Positions 41,828 through 51,600 of a stretch of 64,000 nucleotides of DNA are shown piece after piece. Source of the DNA: Sphingobacterium sp. N143 (GTDB taxonomy: Bacteria; Bacteroidota; Bacteroidia; Sphingobacteriales; Sphingobacteriaceae); NCBI RefSeq assembly GCF_030325625.1, contig NZ_JACAIS010000011.1:170362-234361 (forward strand), written 5' to 3'. Under the pieces are notes generated by a model. That model did not search any database. It was not told the origin of the DNA and saw nothing but the letters and a program-made list of their open reading frames with translations. The translations under genes were made by a program, and so were the position numbers. The first letter of the stretch is position 1, and each line of letters opens with the position of its first letter.

Positions 41828-42285
41828 AGTCTCTTATAATCATTATTCACGCTTTTTCCTAAAATATAAATTATCACCGCACCGAGCGTCCCCACGTGTA
41901 AAATACTACACAAAAGTGTTTAGCTACAGAACCTGATAAAAAACAGCACGGCATAGTTGATAGGTTTAAAACAAGAAGGGCCTCCCATCAATCGGCAGAG
42001 GGAGGCCCAACTTTAACTAAGGTCCAATAGTCTGAACCTAGGCAGGTAATACAAAGTTAAAATCTTATTTGGAATTATTGTTGTTCATTTCTTTAAAAAT
42101 GTTGTTCAAAAAATAACTTTGACTTTTGTGGCATTTGCAACAAATGACTGTTGTGAATAATTTGAGCAAAAAAGACCAAGAGAATGAAAACTTACCGTTG
42201 ATTAAATAGTAAATCTGTATTGACAGGTATTGCTTTAATAGAATTTTAACGTAATATTGAAAAAAATAATTAACCTCTTATTGAA
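41828..42285. other. Intergenic region with a 9-bp GC-rich hairpin
   Basis: No gene is visible. GGGCCTCCC (41978-41986) and GGGAGGCCC (42000-42008) form a perfect stem with a 13-base loop, far more GC-rich than its surroundings. There is no T-run directly after it on either strand, so it may be part of a small RNA or a relic rather than a terminator. Promoters for the divergent genes at 41827 and 42286 should lie here but I see no clear -7 box. Confidence 0.45.
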
Positions 42286-42765
42286 ATGAATATCGATATA
42301 ATCATTAGATCAACAGTCTTTCTTTCGTGTGTAATTATATATTTAATAATGATGTACATCGGAATTTGTGGGCTGAAAGGTAAAAACATTGGATTGGAAA
42401 AACATTTAAAGCTATCCGGTATTTGGAGCAGGAAAAATACCGGATCAGAAAAGAGCTTTTATTTATGTCTGATTGTTAGTTCAATACTTTTCACAGTAAC
42501 AGATATCTTGGTGTTTAATAATATTGGTTCACAACAAGATAGCCAACTCATTATGATACTGTTAGTAATTTGCCTAATTCCGCAATGTATCGTAACTATA
42601 GTATTCTGTCTACAATTCGACAATTACCTTACTAAAATTATTGTACTCGGAATTGACGACAAGAGTATGAAGCCTTTAATGAGATATGGAATTTCGTGGG
42701 GCTATAGTACGCTTGTCCATCTAGCAATTGCTTTAGGTCTTTTTTTGAATTACCAGATGAACTAG
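42286..42765 (+). CDS. Four-helix hypothetical membrane protein (parent of a duplicated fragment)
   Basis: A 159-residue integral membrane protein with four hydrophobic helices ('TVFLSCVIIYLIMMYIGICGL', 'FYLCLIVSSILFTVTDILVF', 'LIMILLVICLIPQCIVTIVFCL', 'LVHLAIALGLFLNY'). No family recognised. Bases 42564-42678 of this gene recur with four mismatches at 57192-57306, upstream of gnd. There is a 46-base gap to the NUDIX gene on the same strand. Confidence 0.65.
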   Translation: MNIDIIIRSTVFLSCVIIYLIMMYIGICGLKGKNIGLEKHLKLSGIWSRKNTGSEKSFYLCLIVSSILFTVTDILVFNNIGSQQDSQLIMILLVICLIPQCIVTIVFCLQFDNYLTKIIVLGIDDKSMKPLMRYGISWGYSTLVHLAIALGLFLNYQMN

Positions 42766-42811
42766 TATAAGCCCTGCAATATTATAACTGAATCATTATC
42801 TTTAAGCCACT

Positions 42812-43192
42812 ATGCTCCAAGTAACCTGTGCGATCATTGAGCACGCCAATAAAATATTGATCTGCCAGCGGTCGACCTCGATGAAACTTCCGTTGAAATG
42901 GGAATTTCCTGGTGGGAAAATCGAATCCGGAGAGTCCAAAGAAGAATGCCTACGCAGAGAGATCAAGGAGGAACTCAATATCGATATTATTATACACAGT
43001 GCACTTACAATGGTAGAGCATCACTACCCCGACTTTTCGCTGCAGCTCTACCCTTTTGTATGCAGCTTACAATCTGGAAAAGTGGAAGCTCTGGAACATG
43101 CGCAGGCAATATGGGTAGACGTGGACCAATTAGGGGACTACGATTGGGCTGAAGCTGACCTGCCTATCGTGGATGAATACTTAACGCGTTGA
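42812..43192 (+). CDS. MutT-like (deoxy)nucleoside triphosphate pyrophosphohydrolase (NUDIX)
   Basis: A 126-residue enzyme with a complete NUDIX box (residues 35-57): 'GKIESGESKEECLRREIKEE' followed by 'LNI', carrying the Gly-x5-Glu-x7-Arg-Glu-x2-Glu-Glu pattern that binds magnesium. The start 'MLQVTCAIIEHANKILICQRS' and 'KWEFPGGKIE' are typical of 8-oxo-dGTP or CTP pyrophosphohydrolases of the MutT branch. It would clean the nucleotide pool of damaged triphosphates. Its size is normal. Confidence 0.9.
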   Translation: MLQVTCAIIEHANKILICQRSTSMKLPLKWEFPGGKIESGESKEECLRREIKEELNIDIIIHSALTMVEHHYPDFSLQLYPFVCSLQSGKVEALEHAQAIWVDVDQLGDYDWAEADLPIVDEYLTR

Positions 43193-43249
43193 TCTGTTAT
43201 TATACGGATCTGGATGATGAATGGTACAATAATTTTTTTGGAAACATGT

Positions 43250-43972
43250 TTATATCTGTTTCCAAACTTTTGAAATAGCATGTTCATTATTGAGATAACT
43301 CAATCCATTATGGTTCATTGGATCATCCTCATCATCGAATAGGGTTTCAATCTGCATAAAGTTATCGAACTTTACAGAGATGTCGTGTCTTGCGAAAACA
43401 TTATCATAATTGTTATTTAAATTGTACCATTTATTTAATGGTAATCTTACGATTGGATAGGGTAAGTGATATTTTAAACCAGGGTTTCCCAGTTGCGATC
43501 CTGCTGTGACCAATATTATATTTTCATGTCCTTTTTGATTTTCCGGATGTGAAAAATAGTCGTAGCACAACAGCGATCCTAGGCTGTGGGCATAGATTAC
43601 ATCGGGCTTTAAGATTGTGATGTATTTCTTTAGCTCATTGCGCAACTTCATTCTTAAGTCGGGATGTTGAAAAAACTCAACAACCATATCTGGATAGTTA
43701 TCCATCCAGTCTTTAACAAGGCCTTTGTGCGTCCTTCGATCACCCCAAAGCCCTAGAAATGATTGTGATAAAAAACGAAGATAATCAGTCGCAGTTGCGT
43801 CGTATGGTTTAAAAAAAGAATCAAAGGGCATAAACTGAACATCTTGATCATTCATAAGGCCGAGGTGTCCTATTAAAGCTTCGCGCCAGTCTTTCACCCA
43901 TCCCATATTCTCATTCATTAACGCATCCTTGCCACCGATTCCGTGGATACATAATACTTTCTTGGTTTTCAT
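43250..43972 (-). CDS. Alpha/beta-hydrolase (lipase/esterase-like)
   Basis: A 240-residue protein from the ATG at 43972 (four codons longer from 43984). The oxyanion-hole motif 'VLCIHGIGGKD' is near the N-terminus, and the nucleophile elbow Gly-x-Ser-x-Gly is replaced by 'YAHSLGSLLCYDYF', the Ala-His-Ser-Leu-Gly form common in such hydrolases. A late Asp and His ('DDPMNHNGLSYL', 'NEHAISKVW') can complete the triad. No signal peptide, so cytosolic. Substrate unknown; it could be an effector-type lipase or a housekeeping esterase. Confidence 0.7.
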   Translation of the reverse strand: MKTKKVLCIHGIGGKDALMNENMGWVKDWREALIGHLGLMNDQDVQFMPFDSFFKPYDATATDYLRFLSQSFLGLWGDRRTHKGLVKDWMDNYPDMVVEFFQHPDLRMKLRNELKKYITILKPDVIYAHSLGSLLCYDYFSHPENQKGHENIILVTAGSQLGNPGLKYHLPYPIVRLPLNKWYNLNNNYDNVFARHDISVKFDNFMQIETLFDDEDDPMNHNGLSYLNNEHAISKVWKQI

Positions 43973-44216
43973 AAATAAGTTCAAAATTTAATTATATAGG
44001 TTATTAGCTCAATCTAATTTAATGAACTTTTGAATTAAACCATATGTCTTGAACAGAAATTTTAGATAAATTTTGTAATACAAATTTTATTTTCAACTTT
44101 TACATAGCCATAATCGAAAAAACCAAACAAATATTAATCAAATAGTATAAAAAGCTAAAATTCTCGCCATTAACCTGAATATGCTGGAATGCTATTGACA
44201 ACTAAAACCAATTGAT

Positions 44217-45407
44217 ATGAAAAGACTATTATTGACCATTACTTCTGCAATGCTAGCAATTAGTTCCCACGCACAGTTTGTATCCTCATTCAGCAGCAGC
44301 TATGTGAACGAAGTGAAATCCAAGCAAGCAGAGTTAAGTCCTAATACAAAAATAATTTTGAAACAAAAAGGCCTTTGGGCTGACAAAATCGATGAGACTT
44401 TAGTAACCTCATATCAACATAATTGCGAGAAAAAACTTCAGGAAATAGTAGCGAAAAGAAAAGAATTTAAATTGATCGCTGAGATAGATAAACAAGAATT
44501 CAGCGAAAACACAGAGGCTGCAAATACCATCATTGCCGAGAATAAAATCATGCACTTTAGCCAGAGGGAAGTTGATAATATTGTAAATTCTACATTAGAT
44601 CAGAAAAATATTCTTGCGTTGGCATTAAAAAATGAAGAAAATGCTTACCAAGAGGGGGTTCATTATTTTAGCTCTTTAAATAACACGGGGGCGAGCGGTA
44701 AAATATTCTTTCCGTTTAGAGATCCGGACCAGGCTAAAAAGTATTTTTTTGGAAAAGATAAGCAAGAATATTTAAAGCTGGTCCAAGATGTTATGATACA
44801 ACGAAATTTTGATGGGTCAAATTCCCTAAATTCAGAACTAATCTCCGCAATCGCTCCTATCCCATCACTACCAATCAAACTAGCCATAGGTAGTACAATA
44901 ACGCAGGTAGATGAGAAAAAAATAGACAGCACAAATATAGGCAAAAATAAGCTCCCGTATGGCGGGCTTTTTAACGCTACGTTTACATATCCATTTGTGT
45001 TCACTACAATTAATACCGGTAAAAAAGATCATCTGCTAAGAATATATGTGCCCATGGAGTATAAGTTTAATATCGATGAGGTAAAGGACAATCAACCCAT
45101 GGCAAACTCTTATAGTTTTAGTGAATTATCCGGCATGTTATTTATGTCAATAGACCTTGTGCGGTCCGATGAGACATTGTCAAAAATGAATCTATTCGCG
45201 GGGATCAAAGGCTCATATTACTTCGGGAATGAAAAATTTGCAGATAGAATCGGGCGTCGTGACTTCAGTTTGTTACAATTTAATACCGGGATAAAAATTG
45301 CCGACAAATTCACAATAGGGTTTAATATACCGCTAAAATCCAGTTATAGTAACCTATTGGAAAGCCAAGCTGCCAGTATCGCCTTAAAATTTCAGCCGGG
45401 AATATAA
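44217..45407 (+). CDS. Secreted or outer-membrane hypothetical protein
   Basis: A 396-residue protein with a signal peptide ending 'AISSHAQ'. A helical N-terminal half (about residues 25-165) is followed by a beta-rich C-terminal part with alternating hydrophobic strands ('GGLFNATFTYPFVFTTI', 'LFAGIKGSYYFG', 'FTIGFNIPLKSSYSNLL', 'ASIALKFQPGI') that looks like a small outer-membrane barrel. No family recognised. A terminator follows within the stop-codon region. Confidence 0.6.
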   Translation: MKRLLLTITSAMLAISSHAQFVSSFSSSYVNEVKSKQAELSPNTKIILKQKGLWADKIDETLVTSYQHNCEKKLQEIVAKRKEFKLIAEIDKQEFSENTEAANTIIAENKIMHFSQREVDNIVNSTLDQKNILALALKNEENAYQEGVHYFSSLNNTGASGKIFFPFRDPDQAKKYFFGKDKQEYLKLVQDVMIQRNFDGSNSLNSELISAIAPIPSLPIKLAIGSTITQVDEKKIDSTNIGKNKLPYGGLFNATFTYPFVFTTINTGKKDHLLRIYVPMEYKFNIDEVKDNQPMANSYSFSELSGMLFMSIDLVRSDETLSKMNLFAGIKGSYYFGNEKFADRIGRRDFSLLQFNTGIKIADKFTIGFNIPLKSSYSNLLESQAASIALKFQPGI

Positions 45408-45441
45408 ACTTATTGACTGAAATGTGCCAGTCAATAAGTTT
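45406..45441 (+). terminator. Intrinsic terminator after the gene ending at 45407
   Basis: AAACTTATTGACTG (45406-45419) and CAGTCAATAAGTTT (45428-45441) are perfect 14-bp arms around an 8-base loop. It separates the preceding barrel gene from the metzincin-motif lipoprotein. Confidence 0.7.
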
Positions 45442-45462
45442 ATATCATTTAAATATTTAATT

Positions 45463-46173
45463 ATGAAACGATATATTATTATTTTATTTGCTATAATCTG
45501 TCATATAATGATGGTAGCATGTAACGAAACGACGAAAACCAAGAATGAGTTGACTAGCCAGGATTCCTGTATTACTGATTCAGTCGGAAGAGACAGTTTT
45601 TTGAAGACCAATGCTAGCCTCCTAACACCTATTTCTCAGGCAAAAGGTACCTTAAATGTCACTTTACGAGTCGGTGATTTTAAAACATATAATCCTACCC
45701 TTTTATCAAAGGAGATTGCTGGCAAGGCCATGGTTCTGGCTTCTCAAATCCTGAACTCAAAAGAGTTTCAAGATGAAGTAAACAATCTGGATTTTGCATA
45801 TAAAAATCATTGTACTTCCTGTGGGGGTAAAAGGGAATCAAGAAAAGAAAGGATCGAAGGTAAAACTGTCCTAGATAGCTTATATAGAAATGCGGATGTT
45901 ACCCTGGATTTGACAATACAGGCCGGCAGGTGTGGTGGCGCTTTGGGTGCAACATGTCCCAACACGAAGCATATTTCCTCAAATTATAAGTCCATCTCTT
46001 GTGATATGCCTAACCTGCCTATCGAGCTCGCCTATGCTGTACATATTTGCCATGAGTTTGCTCATACAGTTGGCTATTGCCATACGGACCATAAGGACGA
46101 TGTTGCCGAAAAAATTGGTTGGATCGCCTATTATATAGCAGTAAAAATGAATACAAAGCCATCTAATAGCTAA
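45463..46173 (+). CDS. Lipoprotein with metzincin zinc-protease motif
   Basis: A 236-residue lipoprotein (lipobox 'HIMMVAC', Cys20). The motif His197-Glu-Phe-Ala-His201-Thr-Val-Gly-Tyr-Cys-His207 is a full HExxHxxGxxH metzincin zinc site, the mark of secreted metalloproteases. A Cys-rich stretch lies before it ('HCTSCGGKRESRK', 'AGRCGGALGATCPN'). The Met-turn downstream is not obvious in this short C-terminus; 'IAVKMNTK' is the only candidate. I chose the ATG at 45463 because it gives a proper lipoprotein signal. The protein probably faces the cell exterior. Confidence 0.75.
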   Translation: MKRYIIILFAIICHIMMVACNETTKTKNELTSQDSCITDSVGRDSFLKTNASLLTPISQAKGTLNVTLRVGDFKTYNPTLLSKEIAGKAMVLASQILNSKEFQDEVNNLDFAYKNHCTSCGGKRESRKERIEGKTVLDSLYRNADVTLDLTIQAGRCGGALGATCPNTKHISSNYKSISCDMPNLPIELAYAVHICHEFAHTVGYCHTDHKDDVAEKIGWIAYYIAVKMNTKPSNS

Positions 46174-46266
46174 ATCAAAAACAGGTAATCCCAACACATT
46201 TCGATATTTTTTTTCTTTAGTTACGAAAATTAAAGTAATAAGCCAATTACAAGTACATTTTATACC

Positions 46267-47214
46267 ATGAAATTAGCACCTATTTATAGTACAATTGCAC
46301 TACTTAGCTGCATCCTAGACAGTAGTGCCCAAATCTATGGAAGCAAAAGTAACCTATTTCAGTATGGTATGTCCAGCTCGTTGACCATCGGATTTAAACT
46401 GATCAAACCCAAAAATCTTGCTGAGAACTTGTATGCCTATGGTAATCTAAATTTCGGAGGCAGTGTAAACCCTGATTACGGAGGTGTGGTGGCGCAGATA
46501 GGAATAAATGGCACTTACAACTTCTTTTCAGGTAAACGGAAGGGATTTGCAGCACAGGTCCACTCTACCGTACAAACAGTTCTGTCTCCCTACAAAGCCA
46601 AAGAAATCAATAAATCAGACAGTTACTATCAGCCATTCTATAGCATGGCCGACCTTTCATTTCCCGCTGTTAAAAATGTTTACCCGCTTTCGCTATCTGT
46701 CGGAACAGGTTATATATTACTATTATCCCGACCGGGCCCATTGTGTAAAAAAACACAACGCGTAGGATCAATGTATGGAAAATTTGGAAACGTGCACGTC
46801 TTTTATCAAAATGATGGCGTACTGCCTAAATTGATGGCCGATCAAAAAGACCGTTGGTTTACTTCCAGCGCCATGGTAGCCTGGCATTCGAATAAAGATT
46901 ATATCGAAGTAAATCATATCCAGGTTGCCTACAATAGATTTACAGGATATTCTGAGGGGAGCTATGAGTTGGCTAGCGCGCTAAACAATAACATGGTGGT
47001 GTATGGCGCCCCGGATGAACGGCAATTTAATATGGATTACTTTAGATTGGGCTTTGGATTAAAACATAACCGTCAGTTGAATTTTAACCTGATCAACTCA
47101 AAACTTAGGGCTTTTCAGGGACAGAAAATGATCCATTACATGAGAAATAACCCTTATCATCCCGATAACTCTACTTTTCATATAGGGGTTGATGGGACAA
47201 TAAGATCAAAGTGA
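46267..47214 (+). CDS. Secreted protein resembling polymorphic toxin type 23
   Basis: A 315-residue protein with a signal peptide ('LLSCILDSSAQ'). Beta-rich throughout. The segment 'RVGSMYGKFGNVHVFYQNDG' followed by 'KDRWFTSSAMVAWHS' and 'NRFTGYSEGSYE' resembles the core of the polymorphic toxin type 23 domain common in Sphingobacteria and Flavobacteria, as far as I can judge without a search. The stop overlaps a possible start of the next gene by 4 bases. Alternative: an ordinary outer-membrane barrel. Confidence 0.5.
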   Translation: MKLAPIYSTIALLSCILDSSAQIYGSKSNLFQYGMSSSLTIGFKLIKPKNLAENLYAYGNLNFGGSVNPDYGGVVAQIGINGTYNFFSGKRKGFAAQVHSTVQTVLSPYKAKEINKSDSYYQPFYSMADLSFPAVKNVYPLSLSVGTGYILLLSRPGPLCKKTQRVGSMYGKFGNVHVFYQNDGVLPKLMADQKDRWFTSSAMVAWHSNKDYIEVNHIQVAYNRFTGYSEGSYELASALNNNMVVYGAPDERQFNMDYFRLGFGLKHNRQLNFNLINSKLRAFQGQKMIHYMRNNPYHPDNSTFHIGVDGTIRSK

Positions 47215-47234
47215 AACGAATAAAAAGATCGACA

Positions 47235-47942
47235 ATGAATCTATTTAAATATCTAATTATTTCCATTCTGTTTACACTTAGCAGCTGTTCAACCTATTAC
47301 ATTAACTTCCCTGACCGAACAACATTCGAGGAAACGATTTTGGATACGCTTAATTTCAAAAATTTCAGTTGTTACAGCCGGGAAGAGTTTTATACTTATC
47401 CGGAACAGGATACCGCAACCAAGGTTGGGATACATTACTTGTTTATAGAAAAAACATCTGACACGTTAAAAAGAGTATTGAATTTAGTACCAATAAAACC
47501 ATACCGACAAAGGCTAGGCGCGCCTCAATACGCAAGCATTTACACCAATCAACCTGATACAATTGTCAACCTAAGCAACTGTATCATTTATCAGATGGGA
47601 TATTTGCATCGCGACAAAATCATTTTTACGAACCAACGTAAAAAAAGAAATATTGTACCGACTTTACACATTAAACAAAGTGATAAAAGGCTGGAAATTG
47701 AAAAGATATATTATCCAAATAAAGGTACTTATAAGATAAATGAATTTATAGAAGAGGGAATTATTTATCACAAAATCAATCCTACCATAAAAGTGAGATT
47801 AAACCCGAAAAATAACTGTGGTATTAAGGACTGGGATGTTGCTGACATGTTTTACATAACCGAAGAAGGCATTATATTTAAATTTCAACAGGAAATATGT
47901 GATAAAAAGCATTACTTCTCTTTTAAAAGGTATCAAGATTAG
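47235..47942 (+). CDS. Hypothetical lipoprotein, possible immunity partner
   Basis: A 235-residue lipoprotein from the ATG at 47235 with lipobox 'LFTLSSC' (Cys16). A GTG at 47211 overlaps the previous gene, but the internal ATG gives the better signal. The body is beta-rich with many Lys and Tyr residues and no known domain. Its place directly after a toxin-like gene suggests an immunity function, which is inference. Confidence 0.55.
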   Translation: MNLFKYLIISILFTLSSCSTYYINFPDRTTFEETILDTLNFKNFSCYSREEFYTYPEQDTATKVGIHYLFIEKTSDTLKRVLNLVPIKPYRQRLGAPQYASIYTNQPDTIVNLSNCIIYQMGYLHRDKIIFTNQRKKRNIVPTLHIKQSDKRLEIEKIYYPNKGTYKINEFIEEGIIYHKINPTIKVRLNPKNNCGIKDWDVADMFYITEEGIIFKFQQEICDKKHYFSFKRYQD

Positions 47943-48014
47943 TCAATATTGTTGGATGCAAAACACATAAATAGCTATGAATAATCTGAGCAAGAATTCA
48001 AATTATCCTTTAAA

Positions 48015-48055
48015 AATAAAGGCCAAAACATGAGTTTTGGCCTTTATTCTTTTCT
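48015..48055. terminator. Bidirectional intrinsic terminator
   Basis: AATAAAGGCCAAAAC (48015-48029) and GTTTTGGCCTTTATT (48034-48048) are perfect 15-bp arms around a 4-base loop, followed by CTTTTCT on the plus strand and preceded by an A-rich run that gives T's on the minus strand. It ends the 47235 gene and the convergent 48054 gene. Confidence 0.85.
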
Positions 48056-48263
48056 ATAAAAATGATTTCACTATCGCAGTTATCTGACTAACTAGGGAAA
48101 CTCCCATAGTTACATGAACAATTAAATACAATAATATTGATTGCCTTTTATTGATCCTTGCCTTTCCTTGAAGATGAGTATTAAGTGTTTTTCTCCATAT
48201 AGGGGCAAAAAGAAATACTATATTTATAACAAGAATTATAATTTGAAAAGAACCACTTTTCAA
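48054..48263 (-). CDS. 69-residue two-helix membrane protein
   Basis: Two hydrophobic helices ('FQIIILVINIVFLFAPIW' and 'ILLYLIVHVTMGVSLVSQITAIV') are separated by a basic loop ('RKTLNTHLQGKARINKRQS'). No family recognised. It shares the terminator at 48015-48055 with the convergent lipoprotein gene, which supports it as a real gene. Confidence 0.5.
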   Translation of the reverse strand: MKSGSFQIIILVINIVFLFAPIWRKTLNTHLQGKARINKRQSILLYLIVHVTMGVSLVSQITAIVKSFL

Positions 48264-48647
48264 TTTCGAATATGATTCATTTTTGGTAGCCGAAAGTCCT
48301 ATTGAAGGAAGTGCTTCTTATCAGATAATATTATTGCATCATCTTCAATATATACCATATACCGCGAACTCTGGACGATCCTTTGATACATATTTGGTTA
48401 AACCTGCCATTGAAAATAAATTAAAACAAAAAGAAGAAAAGGCCGCTTGGACAGTAGACTTCACTAATTGCATAATTCCAAGCCCTTCGGTTGCTCATCT
48501 CATTGGCGAGAATTAATCACGCGCGATCTATGCGTGATCTTGCGTTTTATTATCTTATTGTTAATCCTTCGTTAACATAAACTTTATACGGAGTAACTAG
48601 CTTTGCCGCATCGATGGCAGTGATTTCTGCCTTATGATTTGTCTATT
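48264..48647 (+). promoter_or_regulatory. Upstream region of the second SusC/SusD pair, with -7 box
   Basis: TAGCTTTG at 48598-48605 fits TAnnTTTG and lies 42 bases before the SusC ATG. A small hairpin, ATCACGC (48516-48522) with GCGTGAT (48532-48538), lies upstream. A 77-codon frame at 48283-48516 starts with TTG and shows no domain; I regard it as non-coding or a relic. No regulator gene (sigma or anti-sigma) precedes this pair. Confidence 0.45.
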
Positions 48648-51600
48648 ATGAAACAAGTGAAAAAAGTTACCTCATCGTTCCACCGATACTCCGGGCGTAC
48701 TAGCCGCGCATTTTTACTGTTGGTAGGATTAGGTTTTGCTCCGGGAGTGGCGCATTCCTTTTCTCCTCACGGGAACAAACACGTATGGTTGAACCAGCAG
48801 AAAGTTTCGGTATCTGGCACGGTGCTGGACGACAACACCCATCAACCTATAGCCGGCGTGACAATCACCGCAGGCGGCAGCCCATTGACAACGACAGATA
48901 ATCAAGGCCGCTTTACCATTCAGGTCGACGCGGGTCAGCAAGTGACTTTTCAAAGTGTCGGTTATGATCCGTTAAAACGAGAATGGTCAGCGAACGCAAC
49001 AAACGCATCCATCACCTTACATCGTTCCAATCAGAAGATGGAGGAAGTCGTGGTGACGGCCCTAGGCATCAAACGCGAGCAAAAATCCCTCGGATATGCC
49101 GTGAGTAAAATCAGTGGCCAACAGATGACCGATGCGGCACCGAGCAATTGGGTGGATGCCATGAAAGGTAAGGTCGCCGGACTGAACATCACGCAGGCAA
49201 GCAGCGGTCCCTTAAACACCGCGCGCATCAACTTACGGGGCGACCGCTCATTGGATCCGACCAAAAACGAAGCGCTGATTGTCGTGGACGGTGTTCCACT
49301 GGTCAATGGCCGATTTAGTTCGGGTGTAACCGATGCCTATGGCGCTGGTTCCAGCGGAGCTGATAAAGATATTCCCGTAGATTTTGGAAATGGACTGGGC
49401 GATATCAACCCCGACGACATCGAATCCATATCCGTGCTGAAAGGCGCCGCCGCGACCGCATTATATGGTAGCCGTGCAGGAAATGGCGCACTGATCATTA
49501 CCACCAAATCCGGAAAAAGAAACGGTAAAGGCATTGGGGTAACCGTCAATTCAAACAGCAGCTTTCAAAATGTGTTAAAATGGCCTGATTTTCAGTATGA
49601 ATATGGACAAGGTAATTTAAACCGCAATGCCAATGGTGATCTGTATTATTCCTACGGCCTGACTGAGGACGGTTCCAACACCGGATCGACCTCCAGTGCC
49701 TGGGGACCTAAATTTGACGGGCAGATGTATTTCCAGTACGATCCTGAACTGGAGACGACAGGTACCGAACGGACACCATGGGTGCCTTATAAGGACGGCG
49801 TCAAAGGTTTCTTCCGTACAGGAGCGACCTATATGAACAGCGTCGCATTTGATGGTGGTACGGACAAATTTACAGCAAGGACATCACTCACACATACCTC
49901 GAATAAGTGGATCATGCCCAATACCGGGTTTGAGCGCCTTGTGGCTGCCTTCAATGGTTCGGCCAATCTGAGTGAGAAGCTTAAGATTAATTTCAAGGCC
50001 AACTACACCAATAAAAACAGCGACAATCTCCCCGGAACGGGCTACAACAATCAGTCCATTGCTTACTTCATGATCTTCCAAAATCCAAGTATCGACCTCA
50101 ACTGGTACCGACCAAGATGGAAGAAAGGAATGGAGAATCTCGAACAGATACATCCATTTAGCTCGTATATCGAAAATCCATTTGTCATAGCCCATGAAAT
50201 GACGAATAGTTTGGTGAGCAACGGCATCGATGGTATGCTGCAGGGGATATATACTTTTAACCCCAAATGGGAGCTGATGCTACGATCGGGCATCAATATG
50301 CGTTCAGACCGCCGCGAGCAAAAGCGGCCTTGGGACACCGCCAATTTTCCAAAGGGATACTATAAGCAGCAGGACCTGTTCTATATGGAATCCAATACCG
50401 ACGCGTTGCTATCCTACACTGACAAGCTAAGCGAGGATTTCAGTCTCCGGGCATCCTTGGGCGGTAACGTGATGAAGCGCGATATGAAGGAAGACATCGG
50501 TGTGGCCCGCGGATTGATCTCGCCAGGTGTTTACAAATTGAGCAATGCGCTTACCAATGCGGTTGCCGAAAATAAGCTGATAAAAAAAGAAATTCAAAGT
50601 GTATTTGGTCTGGTAAACCTCTCCTGGAAGGATAAAATCTTTTTGGATGTAACCGCGCGCAATGACTGGTCATCCACCCTACCAGCCAATAACAGATCAT
50701 ATTTTTACCCCTCGGTGAGCAGTAGTTTTGTGTTGAGCGAGCTCATGCCAATGCCAACAGCGGTATCTTTTGCAAAATTGAGACTGTCTTGGGCACAGGT
50801 CGGTAACGACGCGGATCCCTATAGCACGTTGAAATATTTTCAGACCTCCATTTTTCCGGGATCTGCCGAGGCGCCTTCGGTCTTGCATAATGCAAATCTA
50901 AAACCCGAAATATCCACATCAACCGAGGCAGGATTGAATCTTGCATTTTTAAATAACCGGTTGACAACGGATATCAATTTTTACTACAACCGTTCCAGAA
51001 ACCAGATCCTGACCGTTCCTCTGGACGTAAGTACCGGTTTCAGTCAGGCCCTCATTAATGGCGGCTTGATCAGGAATCAAGGCTGGGAACTGAGTGTGTC
51101 AGGAACACCCGTCAAAACTGAAAACTTCCAATGGACGGCAACCGCAAACTGGTCGAAGAATGACAACAAGATACTGGAATTGACAGAAGGCGTGGAAACG
51201 CCTTATCAGATCATTGCAAGCAGCGGTTCCGGAGCCGCAGAGATCCGGGCAACCATTGGCGGCTCGACGGGAGACTTGTGGGGTTATGGTCTTGTACGCA
51301 ATGAGCATGGCGATGTGCTGATTGATGCAAGTACCGGTCTGGCTGTTCGCCCTACGGATAAAGTCAAGATCGGAAATGCCTACGCCGACTGGCGAGGCGG
51401 CCTGCACAACGAGTTCCGTTACAAAAATATGTCCTTTAGCTTCCTGTTGGATGGACAATACGGCGGCATTGTCTACTCCCAGACGCACCACAAAATGACC
51501 GAGCAAGGTAAACTAACCCATACGCTAAAAGGCCGTGAGACAGGATTTATCGTCGGTGAAGGTGTGGTGGAGAATGGCGACGGTACCTATCGCCCCAATA

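Noticed and set aside
48283..48516. Plus-strand 77-codon frame upstream of the second SusC gene
   Set aside because: TTG start, no recognised domain, and it sits in a leader region; at best a relic.
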